A stretch of DNA of 64,000 nucleotides. Source: Niveispirillum lacus. GTDB lineage: Bacteria > Pseudomonadota > Alphaproteobacteria > Azospirillales > Azospirillaceae. This document shows positions 45,935 through 55,359 of the stretch, piece by piece (the stretch's first letter is position 1; every line of letters begins with the position of its first letter). The stretch spans positions 62,001 to 126,000 of the forward strand of contig NZ_NOXU01000032.1 of the NCBI RefSeq assembly GCF_002251795.1, in the 5' to 3' direction. A program made the position numbers and the translations under genes. The notes beneath the pieces are model-generated. The model ran no database searches. It saw only the letters and a list, made by a program, of their open reading frames with translations, and had not been told where the DNA came from.

Positions 45935-47790
45935 CAGAAGGTCACCGTCACGCCGCCAAAGGCCGAGCGGCCCGGCGCACGGTAGGTGCGAACCTCCTGG
46001 TAATCCTCGTCAAACAGGTTCTCCACCCGCCCGAACAGGCTGACATTGTCCAGGACCGCCCAGCGCGCCGTGACATCCACGGTGGTGTAGCTGTCCAGGA
46101 TCGGCGAGGTGGCCGACGCCGTATCGCGCTGCTTGCCGACATAGCGAAGGGCGGCCCCGACATCGACACCCTCAAGGACGGTCCAGTCAATGGAGGCGTT
46201 GAGCGTGTCCTGCGGACGGCGCGGCAGGTCGCGGCCGGTCACCCGGTCCTTGGCCTCCAGATAGGTGTAATTGGCCTGGATCAGGACGCTTTCGACCGGG
46301 GTGGCTTCAAAGGTCAGTTCCACACCCTTGGTGCGGGCCCGTGCGATATTCACATAGCCGGCGGGGAAGGAGAAACCGATCAGGTTGGTGTAGCTGTTGC
46401 GAAACAGGCTGGCACCGAAGCCCACCCGGCCATCCAGCAGCTTCTGCTCAAACCCGATATCGGCCCCCTTGCCATCCTCGGCCCGCAGCGCCGCATTGCC
46501 ATAGGTCGGGTCGTAAAGCTGGAACAGCGTGGGCGCCTTGTTGGCGGTGCCATAGCTGGCGCGCAGCACGGTCCCCGTGGCCGGCACCTGATAGGCACCC
46601 GTGGCGCGCCAGGTGCCCTCGGTCCCGAACTGCTCATGATCATCAACACGACCACCCAGGGTCAGGGTCAGGTCGCTGCTGACGGCGGTCTGATACTGGA
46701 CAAAGGCCGACTTGGTGGTGACGCTGTCATCCAGGCCGGTGGTGGTGGCGGTGCCCACCGTATTGGTGGTCTTGGCATCCTCCTCATCGACCGACACGCC
46801 GATGGTGGCGATGTCTGCATCGCGCAGGCGCAGATTACCCTGGTAATCCAGCGCCTTACGCCGGCTGTCAAAGGTGGAGAAACGGTAGAAGCCCGTGGGC
46901 TCATCAAAGTCGCGGTCGGTGGAGGCGTAGCTGGCGGCCAGCACATTCTCAAACGCGCCGTCCAGCAGGCTCAAGCTACCCGCCCCACGCACCTGCCAGG
47001 TTTCCTTTTCCTGGTCAGACGGGCCGTCGCCGCCGAACGGATCAAACTCCGTGTCCATCCAGGACCAGCCCGCATTCAGATCAAAGCGCAGAATATCGGA
47101 CGCTGTCACACCCAGCCGGCCACTGGCCGACCGTGCATCGGTGCCGTCCTTCTCATTGCCGACGATCGTGCGGGAAAAACCGTCCGTGTGCAGGTTGGCC
47201 GCCGACAGGGCGTAATCCACCTGCTGCGTGCCGCCCGTCAGGCTGGCCAATTGGCGGAACGTACCGTGCGCACCGGCCTCCAGCGTACCACGGATCGCCG
47301 CTTCGCCTTCGCCGCGCCGTGTGATGACATTGATCACGCCGCCCATGGCGTCATTGCCGTAAAGCGCGCTCTGCGGGCCTTTCAGCACCTCAATCTTCTC
47401 AATATCGCCGGTCAGCAGACTGTTGAAGTCGAACTCATTATTGGCGCCCGAGGCGTCATTCACCTCGACCCCGTCGATCAGCACCTTGACCATTCCGCTT
47501 TCCGATCCGCGCAGGCGCACCGTGGATGTGCTGCCCAGACCGCCATTGCGGGAGATGGACACGCCTGGCGCACGCTTCAGCAGGTCAAGTGCCTGCACCT
47601 GTTGCCGGCGCTCGATCTCGGTGCGGGTGATGACACTGACGCTGCTGCCCACCCGTTCCTGCGCGGTGGGGAGCTTGTTGGCGGAAACAATAATCTCTGC
47701 CACCTGCGTCGGCTCCGCCAGGGCGGCGGAGGCGGTCAGGCTGGCCGCAGCCCCCAGAAGGGTGGCGCGGAAATAGGATACTCGGCTCAC
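45934..47790 (-). CDS. btuB: TonB-dependent vitamin B12 receptor
   Basis: About 618 residues. The best start is a GTG at 47790 (VSRVSYFRATLLGAAASLTASAALAEP) with a GGAG site 7-8 bases ahead. After the signal peptide come AEIIVSANKLPTAQERVGSSVSVITRTEIERR (TonB box region and plug), LLKRAPGVSISRNGGLGSTSTVRLRGSESGMVKVLIDGVEVND and KIEVLKGPQSALYGNDAMGGVINVITRRG, a close match to BtuB. The barrel ends in RSAFGGVTVTF with terminal Phe. It is the first gene under the cobalamin riboswitch and brings B12 and other corrinoids across the outer membrane. Confidence 0.94.
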   Translation of the reverse strand: MSRVSYFRATLLGAAASLTASAALAEPTQVAEIIVSANKLPTAQERVGSSVSVITRTEIERRQQVQALDLLKRAPGVSISRNGGLGSTSTVRLRGSESGMVKVLIDGVEVNDASGANNEFDFNSLLTGDIEKIEVLKGPQSALYGNDAMGGVINVITRRGEGEAAIRGTLEAGAHGTFRQLASLTGGTQQVDYALSAANLHTDGFSRTIVGNEKDGTDARSASGRLGVTASDILRFDLNAGWSWMDTEFDPFGGDGPSDQEKETWQVRGAGSLSLLDGAFENVLAASYASTDRDFDEPTGFYRFSTFDSRRKALDYQGNLRLRDADIATIGVSVDEEDAKTTNTVGTATTTGLDDSVTTKSAFVQYQTAVSSDLTLTLGGRVDDHEQFGTEGTWRATGAYQVPATGTVLRASYGTANKAPTLFQLYDPTYGNAALRAEDGKGADIGFEQKLLDGRVGFGASLFRNSYTNLIGFSFPAGYVNIARARTKGVELTFEATPVESVLIQANYTYLEAKDRVTGRDLPRRPQDTLNASIDWTVLEGVDVGAALRYVGKQRDTASATSPILDSYTTVDVTARWAVLDNVSLFGRVENLFDEDYQEVRTYRAPGRSAFGGVTVTF

Positions 47791-48027
47791 TTCATCACTC
47801 CGTTTCGTTTCCATGACGAATTCGGCGGTGATGCGCAGATAATGGCTGCCCGTTGCGTCCCCTTGCAGGGACACGGCTGGCGTCAATTTGACAGTCTGGT
47901 CCTGTGTAAGCCCCAGGGGGGCTTGGCATCGAACCGGTTCACCCGCGCACTCCTTCCGAAGCGCCAGCGCGAAACGGTGAACCGTCCCATCGGGGCACCC
48001 CGCCCAATGGCCGCGCGACGCATTGCC

Positions 48028-48192
48028 GATGGCAGGTCTCCTGGCTCACGGGTCCTTGCACTCGCCCGGCCTTCCCAGTTTCCCAGTGGCCATGTCGGGC
48101 AGCACTCGCCGTTTACAGTTGCGGGGGCAGCCATGGCATTGGCACCTCGCGGCGCCGCACCATGTTCCCTTTTCATCCCTTTCGGGAAACCA
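48028..48192 (-). ncRNA. Cobalamin (adenosylcobalamin) riboswitch
   Basis: Read on the minus strand the region has the hallmark pieces in order: an AAAAGGGAA-type 5' stem region (about 48175), GCTGCCCCCGCAACTGTAA (48131-48113), the core GCCACTGGGA (48090-48081), GGGAAGGC, and the B12-box 3' part GAGCCAGGAGACCTGCC (48047-48031). It ends about 240 bases before the btuB start. A small hairpin (AAGCCCC / GGGGCTT, 47908-47924) lies in the expression platform but has no T-run, so control at translation or by Rho is as likely as by termination. It should shut off the btuB-to-cobQ series when B12 is plentiful. Confidence 0.95.
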
Positions 48193-48465
48193 TCGATAAA
48201 TTGGTCTTAGCGCGCCCGCCGTTGGCGCGCAAGAGCGCCGCAGGTCTGCGTCCGACATGCCACCATCCCGGATGTGGCATGGAAGTGACGGTCGGACAAA
48301 ACCAGCGGTGGTGGACAGTTGCATAAAAAAAGATCGTGGCCAAAATCCAAACGATCCCGCAACGTCAACGGATTGGAACAAAACGGACATCAATCGGCGT
48401 CAAGATAAATCGACAAAAGCACACGGACGTATCCAGTTTCCCCCAAATAGCAAGGGAAAAGGCCC

Positions 48466-50544
48466 ATGATCCTGTCGCTGCGCTCTTCGGTGAAAAACCG
48501 CCTTGTCCTTTCCAGTGTTGGCCTATGTCTCGGGTTGGGTCTGGCCCTGACCATTGGCGCTGCCTTTCAGGTGCAACGCACAACAGGTGAACAGGTCCGC
48601 CTCGCCCTGCGGGAAGCGACGACGGGCTTTTCCTTGATCGCCGCCGATCTGGTTGAAAACGCCATCAATAATGCCCTGATCGTCAATGCGCAGACGGAGG
48701 GCGGGCTGACCACCGCCGGTTATTCGCGTGAGATGCTGTCGCAGCAGGTCAGCGCCGCCGTTGCCATCAATCCAGACATTGTCGGTGTCACGACCGCCTT
48801 TGAACCCAACGGCTTTGACGGCAATGATGCGGCCGGCAAGGGTTTGCCCGGTGCCGATGCCGCTGGCCGCTACGTCCCTTACTTTTTCCGTAAATCCGAT
48901 GGCACTGTGGGCATCGAAGCGCTGGTCATGACGGTGGAGGCGGGGATCAAGGAATGGTACCTGGACCCGCTTGCCGCGAACCGCACCATGCTGACGGCCC
49001 CATACCCCTATCCGGTTGAGGGCCGGGAAGTGCTGATGGTGACCGTCAGCACCCCCATCCGACGCGGCGGCAAGCCCATCGGTATCGTCACAACCGACAT
49101 GGCATTGACCGCCCTGCAAAAACAGTTTGCTGCCTTCCGGCCGCTGGAAGCAGGCGATGTCCGGTTGCTGGCGCAGAATGGCAATTGGGTGGTTCATCCC
49201 GACGCCGCCCAATTGAACAAGCCATTGGCCAAGGGGCCGCTCGCCGATCTGGTGGGGCAGGCCCAAAAAGACGGTCGCGCCACATCTGCGACGCTGATGC
49301 TGGAGGGGGCGGAACGGCTGGTCTTCGCAACACCGATCCGATTTGACGGGGTGCAGGAGCAATGGGTGCTGCTGACCACGGTACCGACCAGTGTGATCAG
49401 CGATGCCCTGATCCGGTCGGTAACCACCCTTGCCATCATCGCTGCCATTCTCGTCGCCGTCGGCGCCGGACTTTTTGCGCTGATGGGAAATAATCTGGCC
49501 CGGCCCATTCTGGCCCTGACAGAGGCGATGGCGCGCGTGCGGCGCGGTGACCTGAAAAGCAGTATCCCTGGCACGGACCGGATCGACGAAATCGGCAATA
49601 TGGCAGAAGCCGTGGTGGCGTTCCGCGATGGGCTGGCCGAGGCTGAATTCCTGCGGGCGGAAGCCGCCCGCAAGGATGCGGCAGCAGAGGCCAAACTGAA
49701 ATCCGACCGTCTGGCACTGGCGGACCGGTTTGAACGCGAGGTGGGTGCCCTGCTGCATGCGGTGACCAACAGCGCCGAACAAATGGTGGAGATGGCGCAA
49801 CTGATGTCCGCCGATTGCGCCGATACCCAGCAAAGCACCGCCCTGGGCGCGTCTGCCGTAACAGAAGCAGCCAGCAATGTGCAGACCGTGGCCGCCGCCG
49901 CCGAACAGTTGCGTGCGTCCATCGCCGAGATTGGATCCCAAGTCCAGATGTCGGCCAGCATCGCATCGCGCGCTGCCGAAGAGGCCGGCACCGCCACCGG
50001 TACCGTCGATGCGCTGACAAACAGCGCCGAGCGTATTGGCGCCGTTGTCAGCCTGATTAGCGAGATTGCCAGCCAGACCAACCTTCTGGCGCTGAATGCG
50101 ACAATTGAAGCTGCCCGCGCCGGTGAAGCCGGCAAGGGTTTTGCCGTCGTGGCATCAGAGGTCAAGAACCTTGCCACCCAGACGGCCAAAGCAACGGAGG
50201 AGATTGCCGAACTGGTCTCGTCCATCCGTGGATCGTCGGCAGAGGCGGCCAAGGCCATGGTCGGCATTGCCACCACAATCCGCACCATCAACGAAACCGC
50301 AGCCGCCATCGCCAGCGCGGTGGAGGAACAGACCGCCGCCACCCAGGAAATCGCCCGCAATGTGACAGAAGCTGCGAACGGCACCGATGAGGCGTCCCGC
50401 GCCATCCAGGGGATCGCTGACAAGGTCCTGGCCGTGACGGAGTCTGCCGTCATGGCGTTGGACAATGCTGCCAAGGTACGGGACAACGCCAGTGCCACAG
50501 ACCAGAAGGTCGGCGGTTTTGTGGCCCAGATCCGGGCGGGCTGA
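48466..50544 (+). CDS. Methyl-accepting chemotaxis protein with periplasmic Cache domain
   Basis: A 692-residue chemoreceptor. Membrane helix [22 protein letters not shown], periplasmic double-Cache-like domain (residues about 40-290: [14 protein letters not shown]-type loop, [30 protein letters not shown]), second helix [24 protein letters not shown] domain ([34 protein letters not shown]), and the signalling tip [38 protein letters not shown]. No CheR-binding pentapeptide at the C-terminus. Ligand unknown; dCache receptors often bind amino acids or organic acids. Monocistronic, with a GGAAAAGG ribosome site. Confidence 0.94.
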   Translation: MILSLRSSVKNRLVLSSVGLCLGLGLALTIGAAFQVQRTTGEQVRLALREATTGFSLIAADLVENAINNALIVNAQTEGGLTTAGYSREMLSQQVSAAVAINPDIVGVTTAFEPNGFDGNDAAGKGLPGADAAGRYVPYFFRKSDGTVGIEALVMTVEAGIKEWYLDPLAANRTMLTAPYPYPVEGREVLMVTVSTPIRRGGKPIGIVTTDMALTALQKQFAAFRPLEAGDVRLLAQNGNWVVHPDAAQLNKPLAKGPLADLVGQAQKDGRATSATLMLEGAERLVFATPIRFDGVQEQWVLLTTVPTSVISDALIRSVTTLAIIAAILVAVGAGLFALMGNNLARPILALTEAMARVRRGDLKSSIPGTDRIDEIGNMAEAVVAFRDGLAEAEFLRAEAARKDAAAEAKLKSDRLALADRFEREVGALLHAVTNSAEQMVEMAQLMSADCADTQQSTALGASAVTEAASNVQTVAAAAEQLRASIAEIGSQVQMSASIASRAAEEAGTATGTVDALTNSAERIGAVVSLISEIASQTNLLALNATIEAARAGEAGKGFAVVASEVKNLATQTAKATEEIAELVSSIRGSSAEAAKAMVGIATTIRTINETAAAIASAVEEQTAATQEIARNVTEAANGTDEASRAIQGIADKVLAVTESAVMALDNAAKVRDNASATDQKVGGFVAQIRAG

Positions 50545-50623
50545 CAGCACGCGCCCCAACCCATTGCACCTGCGCCCCCGGAACGGGTAAGCCTATCTTC
50601 TCTTTCCCGTTCCGGGCCGCCCC

Positions 50624-51856
50624 ATGCGCTTTCTGCACGCCGCCGACATCCATCTGGACAGCCCGTTGCTGGGTCTGGCTGCCAAGGCCGGTGGCCGGGC
50701 GGACCATCTGGTGGGTGCCACACGCCGTGCACTGGTGCGACTGGTCGATCTGGCGATCGACGAGCAGGTCGCCTTCCTGATCATCGCTGGTGATCTGTAT
50801 GATGGTGACTGGCGGGATTTCATGACCGGCCTGTTCTTCGCCGGCGAAATGGCGCGACTGGAACGGGCCAACATCCCGGTCTATCTGTTGCGCGGCAATC
50901 ACGATGCCGAAAGCACGATGACGCGGCGCCTGACCCTGCCGCCCAATGTCCATGTGTTCGATCCCAGAAAACCGCAGACGTTTCGTCGCGACGATCTGGG
51001 GGTGGCTCTACATGGGCGCAGTTTTCATACACGCGACGTCACTGACAACCTGGCTGCAACCTATCCAGCACCCATCGCCGGCCTGCTGAATATCGGCGTG
51101 CTGCATACCGCATTGGAGGGCAAACCGCCGCACGCGCGCTACGCTCCCTGCTCGCCCGCCGATCTGAAGGCCAAGGGCTATGATTACTGGGCGCTGGGCC
51201 ATGTGCATGAACGCACTGTGGTCGACCGCGACCCCTGGATCGTTTTCCCCGGCAATCTGCAAGGCCGCCATGTCAACGAGACAGGGCCGAAGGGGGCCAC
51301 GATGGTAACGGTGGCGGCCGGGCGGATTGTCGAAGTGGCCCATATCGTGCTGGACGATGTGCGCTGGGATCGGCTGTCGCTGGACCTGACCGGCGTGGGT
51401 GATGACCGGACGCTGGCAGACCGAACCGCCGCCGCCCTGACCAGGGCACGCGAACAGGCAGGTGACCGCACCCTTGCCCTGCGGCTCACCTTCACAGGCC
51501 ATACCCGTCTGCATCGCCGGCTGAAGGCAGACCCTGACTGGGTGTCGGCAGAGGTGGCGATGGCAGCATCGCGTGCCGGCGGGGATATCTGGATCGAAAA
51601 GCTGGACGTGCGAACCCAGGACTGGGCGGAACCACAGGCCAGAGGCGACGGGCTGGCCGATCTGACCGCCATCCTGGCCGAGGTCAAGGCCGATCCCGTG
51701 GCGCTGGCCCCGCTTCTGGCCGATCTTGAGCAGATCAAGGCCCGGTTGCCCGCCGCCGCCCACGCCGATCCCGATCTGGATCGCCAGGACGTCCTGGCCG
51801 CCCTGCTGGCCGATGCAGAGGCATTGCTGCTGAACCGGCTGGCGGGGGAGGCCTGA
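50624..51856 (+). CDS. DNA repair exonuclease, SbcD/Mre11/YhaO-like
   Basis: A 410-residue metallophosphoesterase nuclease: MRFLHAADIHLDSPLLGL (D-x-H), FLIIAGDLYDGDWRDF (GD), VYLLRGNHDAES (GNHD), IGVLHTALEG, and YWALGHVHERTVV (GHxH) give the two-metal centre of Mre11-type nucleases. The longer loop after DSPLLGL and the overall length resemble YhaO rather than classic SbcD. It overlaps the following ATPase gene by one base, as expected for a nuclease-ATPase pair that processes DNA ends and hairpins. Confidence 0.9.
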   Translation: MRFLHAADIHLDSPLLGLAAKAGGRADHLVGATRRALVRLVDLAIDEQVAFLIIAGDLYDGDWRDFMTGLFFAGEMARLERANIPVYLLRGNHDAESTMTRRLTLPPNVHVFDPRKPQTFRRDDLGVALHGRSFHTRDVTDNLAATYPAPIAGLLNIGVLHTALEGKPPHARYAPCSPADLKAKGYDYWALGHVHERTVVDRDPWIVFPGNLQGRHVNETGPKGATMVTVAAGRIVEVAHIVLDDVRWDRLSLDLTGVGDDRTLADRTAAALTRAREQAGDRTLALRLTFTGHTRLHRRLKADPDWVSAEVAMAASRAGGDIWIEKLDVRTQDWAEPQARGDGLADLTAILAEVKADPVALAPLLADLEQIKARLPAAAHADPDLDRQDVLAALLADAEALLLNRLAGEA

Positions 51857-54800
51857 TGCGTATCGAGCGTCTGGATCTGGAACGGTACGGGCATTTTGAC
51901 GGGACCAGCCTGGACCTGTCTGATCCGGCGGCCCGTCTGCATATTGTGCATGGACGCAACGAGGCCGGGAAATCAACCGCCCTGTCCGCCATCTGCGACC
52001 TGCTGTTCGGCGTACCGGGCAATTCCGGCATGGGCTTCCGCCATTCCAACAGCGCGCTGCGCATCGGCGCCCTTCTGGCCCTGCCGGATGGAAGCCGCTT
52101 GATGGTGAAGCGACGCAAGGGCACCAAAGCCACCCTGCTGGACGGGGACGGCACCACGCCCCTGCCCGAAGGTCTGTTGCTGCCACATCTTTGCGGCCTG
52201 GACCGCGCCGGGTTTCAGCGCCTGTTCGGCCTGGACCATGAACGGCTGCGGGCTGGCGGGCAGGCGATGCTGGCGGCAGGGGGCGATCTGGCCCGTACCC
52301 TGTTTCAGGCGGGAAGCGGTTTGTCTGGTCTGGACCGGATTGTGGCCGGTCTCACCGCGGATGCTGACGCCATCGGCAGCCCCCACCGCAAGCAGGCCAG
52401 CAAACCCCTGTGGCAAGCCATCGACGCCCATGCCGACGCCAGCGCCCGTATGCGGAATGAGGCGACAAAGGCCGAGGCCTGGGACGCTGCTGAAACCGCG
52501 GTTACAGTGGCACAGCAGCAACTCGCAGCGATCCGCACCAGCCTGGCCGAGGCGCAGCGGGAGCGCAGCCGCCTGGAACGGCTGCGCCGTGTCCGCCCCC
52601 TGCTGGCCCGACTGGACGACCTGTCCCGTCTGCTTGCCGATGCCGGTGACGGCCCCGACCTGCCCGCCAGCCTCGCCGCCGACTGGCGCCGCGCAGAGGC
52701 GGAGGTGCTGACCAGTACCCGGCAGGCGGAGCAGGCCGCCCTGACCTTGGCAGAGGCGGAAGCCGCCCTGACTGCGGCCGGTCCCATCCCAGCCCTGCTG
52801 AGCCTGGCCGCCCCGATCGAGGCGCTGTATCAGCGGCAGGGGGAGATGGCAAAGTCCGCCGCCGACCTGCCAAAGCGACAGCAGGAGCGAGCCGCTGCTC
52901 TGGCCCGCCTGGAACAGGCGGCGCGGGATATTGGTCAGACCCCAGATCTTGACGCCCTGTCGGCGCTTCTGCCCGACCGGCTTTTGATTGCCCGCATCCG
53001 TGAGAAGGTGAAAGAGCATGCGCGGCTGGATCAGGCCCGCGCCGATGCTGCCCGTCGGTATGACGCCGCCAGCCGCGATGCCAGACAGGCTGAACGTCAG
53101 CAGCCGGCCCCCGCTCCCGATGCCACCCGCCTGTCCCAGGCCGACGCCGCCCTGTCTGCTGCCCGCCGCTTTGGTGAGGTGGAGTTACGCCAGGATCAGG
53201 CGCGCCGCGCGCTGGAGGAAGCCAGCACGCACCTGTCCCAATTGACCGCGCGCCTGGGGCGTTTTGCACTGCCACCCGACCGCCTGGGCGCCCTTCCCCT
53301 GCCGCCACCTGAGGCGGTGGAACGCCAACGGCAGCAGGAGCAGGCGCTGGATAACCGCCGCCTGCGCCTGATGGAGGACCAGCGTGCCGCCGAGGCCGAC
53401 GCGACTCGTCTGCGCCAGACCTTACGCCGGCTGACCACTGCCGGTGATGTGCCAACCCCGGCAGTGATCGCCCAGGCCCGGCGCGACCGTGACCAGTGCT
53501 GGTCCATCCTGCGCCCGCATCTTCTGACGGGCACGGTCCCGCCCGCCGATATGGTCCCGGTTTTTGAAACGGCGTTGCGCAACGCCGACGATCTGGCCGA
53601 CCGGCGCGACCGCGATGCGCAACGGGTGGCCGATTATCTGCGCGCCGACAGCGATCTTGTCGCCTGTATTGAACGGCTGGCCTCCCTCCAGCGGGAGGCC
53701 GTCGCCCTGGATCAAGAAGAGCAGCGCTTGTCGCAGGCCTGGACGGAGCTGTGGCGCCCGGCGGGCATCACCCCTGGCGGGGCCGCCGAAATGTCGGCCT
53801 TCCTGACCCAGGCGACGGCGGTTCTGGCCGCAATGGCGCAGCAATCCCAGCGACAGGACGGGCTGGACAGCGTTACCGCCGATGCCAGCCAATGCGCCGC
53901 CCATCTGCATCAGGTGCTGACCCTGTGTGGCGGCGATGCCCTGGACACGGGCCCGCTCCCCGCCTTGCGTGTCGCAGCGGAGGCCGCCTTTGCCCAAGCG
54001 CGGCGGGCCGCCGATGCGGCCGCCAAGGCCGACCAGCGGATCACCCTCGCCCGCACTGCCCTGGACAATGCCGGTGAGGATCTTGCCGCCGCCGACAAGG
54101 CCCTGGCCGGCTGGGGTGCTGGCTGGGCCGCCGACATGGCGGCCATCGGCCTGCCCCCGCTGGCGCTGCCGACGGAAGCGGAGGCCGCCCTGCGTGTATG
54201 GGAGGATATTGCTGGTGATGTGCGCCAGATCCGTGATCTGGACCATCGCATCGCCGGTCTGGGCCGCGATATTGACAGTTACCGGACCGACAGTGCCGCC
54301 CTGCTGACCGCTGCTGCGGATCTGGTCCCCGGTCTGGATGTGTCCGCCGATGCGGCCGCCAGCGCGCTGTATAACGCGCTGCGCTTGGCACGGACCCAGG
54401 CGGCGCGGCGGGAAAGCCTGCTGCAATCGCGTGATCAGGCCGCCAGGCGGGCCGAACAGGCCGATCGGGCCGCCCGCGATGCCGCCGCTGCCCTGTCCGA
54501 TCTGCGCCGCCTGCACCGTCTGGCGGACACCGATGATGTGCCAAGCCTTGTCGCCGCCGCCGCCCGCCGCCGCGACCTGCGCGCAACGGAGGCGGATTTG
54601 CGGGCCGACCTCGGCCGGGCCGCCGATGGGCTGGACCCGGATCAGTTACGCGCGGCGGTGACCGGTCTGGACCCCGACACGCTGACGGCGCAGGTTGCTG
54701 ACCTGTCTACCCAAATTGAAACCGCCCAGAATGATCTGGCCGAAACCTCGGTCAAGCTGCGGGAGGCGGAACGGGCCTTGGCGGAGATGCGGCAGCGTGC

Positions 54801-55359
54801 CGGCATTGGCGGCGCCGCCCAGGATGCCGCAGATGCCGCCGCCAGTGCAGGCTCTTTGGCCGACCGCTGGTTGCGCCTGCGTGCAGCGTCGCTGCTGCTG
54901 ACCCAGGCGGTTGAACGCTATCGCACCCGCAACGAACACCCGTTGCTGGCGCGCGCCGGGTCCATCCTGGCCACCATGGCCGCCAGTGGTGGCAATCCGG
55001 TGGTCCGGTTGAAGATCGATTACGGGACCGGCGACAGCCCGGTCCTGGTGGGCGTACGCCGGGATGGCAGCGACGCCTATGTGGAGGGGATGAGCGAGGG
55101 CCTGCGCGACCAGCTTTTCCTGGCGCTGCGCATCGCCTCGGTGGAGGCGCATGTGACCCAGGCCACCCCCCTGCCCTTCATCGCCGATGATCTGTTCATC
55201 ACCTCCGACGAGGCCCGCACCCGCGCCGGCCTGGTGGCGCTGGCCGAACTGGGCCAAGCCACCCAGGTGGTCCTGTTCACCCACCATGAATATGTGGTGC
55301 AGGCGGGGGTAGAGGCCTTGGGCGACGCGGCGCGGGTGCATCGCCTCACGCCGGCGTGA
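51856..55359 (+). CDS. AAA-family ATPase, SbcC/Rad50/YhaN-like coiled-coil protein
   Basis: An 1167-residue SMC-like ATPase. N-terminal MRIERLDLERYGHFDGTSLDLS and Walker A HGRNEAGKSTALSAICDLLFG, a YhaN-like region (GLDRAGFQRLFGLDHERLRAGG), then more than 700 residues rich in Ala, Arg, Gln and Leu with heptad character, and the C-terminal half-site with MSEGLRDQLFLALRIA (signature) and LPFIADDLFITSDEAR (Walker B). The N- and C-terminal parts pair to form the ATPase head. It partners the nuclease gene in front. Its last 14 bases overlap the convergent flavoprotein gene. Confidence 0.9.
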   Translation: MRIERLDLERYGHFDGTSLDLSDPAARLHIVHGRNEAGKSTALSAICDLLFGVPGNSGMGFRHSNSALRIGALLALPDGSRLMVKRRKGTKATLLDGDGTTPLPEGLLLPHLCGLDRAGFQRLFGLDHERLRAGGQAMLAAGGDLARTLFQAGSGLSGLDRIVAGLTADADAIGSPHRKQASKPLWQAIDAHADASARMRNEATKAEAWDAAETAVTVAQQQLAAIRTSLAEAQRERSRLERLRRVRPLLARLDDLSRLLADAGDGPDLPASLAADWRRAEAEVLTSTRQAEQAALTLAEAEAALTAAGPIPALLSLAAPIEALYQRQGEMAKSAADLPKRQQERAAALARLEQAARDIGQTPDLDALSALLPDRLLIARIREKVKEHARLDQARADAARRYDAASRDARQAERQQPAPAPDATRLSQADAALSAARRFGEVELRQDQARRALEEASTHLSQLTARLGRFALPPDRLGALPLPPPEAVERQRQQEQALDNRRLRLMEDQRAAEADATRLRQTLRRLTTAGDVPTPAVIAQARRDRDQCWSILRPHLLTGTVPPADMVPVFETALRNADDLADRRDRDAQRVADYLRADSDLVACIERLASLQREAVALDQEEQRLSQAWTELWRPAGITPGGAAEMSAFLTQATAVLAAMAQQSQRQDGLDSVTADASQCAAHLHQVLTLCGGDALDTGPLPALRVAAEAAFAQARRAADAAAKADQRITLARTALDNAGEDLAAADKALAGWGAGWAADMAAIGLPPLALPTEAEAALRVWEDIAGDVRQIRDLDHRIAGLGRDIDSYRTDSAALLTAAADLVPGLDVSADAAASALYNALRLARTQAARRESLLQSRDQAARRAEQADRAARDAAAALSDLRRLHRLADTDDVPSLVAAAARRRDLRATEADLRADLGRAADGLDPDQLRAAVTGLDPDTLTAQVADLSTQIETAQNDLAETSVKLREAERALAEMRQRAGIGGAAQDAADAAASAGSLADRWLRLRAASLLLTQAVERYRTRNEHPLLARAGSILATMAASGGNPVVRLKIDYGTGDSPVLVGVRRDGSDAYVEGMSEGLRDQLFLALRIASVEAHVTQATPLPFIADDLFITSDEARTRAGLVALAELGQATQVVLFTHHEYVVQAGVEALGDAARVHRLTPA

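Noticed and set aside
45865-48210. Open frame of about 780 codons on the plus strand opposite btuB and the riboswitch
   Set aside because: It runs through the riboswitch and antisense to btuB, with no recognisable domain; a high-GC shadow.
49194-50732. Open frame of about 510 codons opposite the chemoreceptor gene
   Set aside because: Ser/Ala/Arg-rich shadow of the receptor signalling domain, no motif support.
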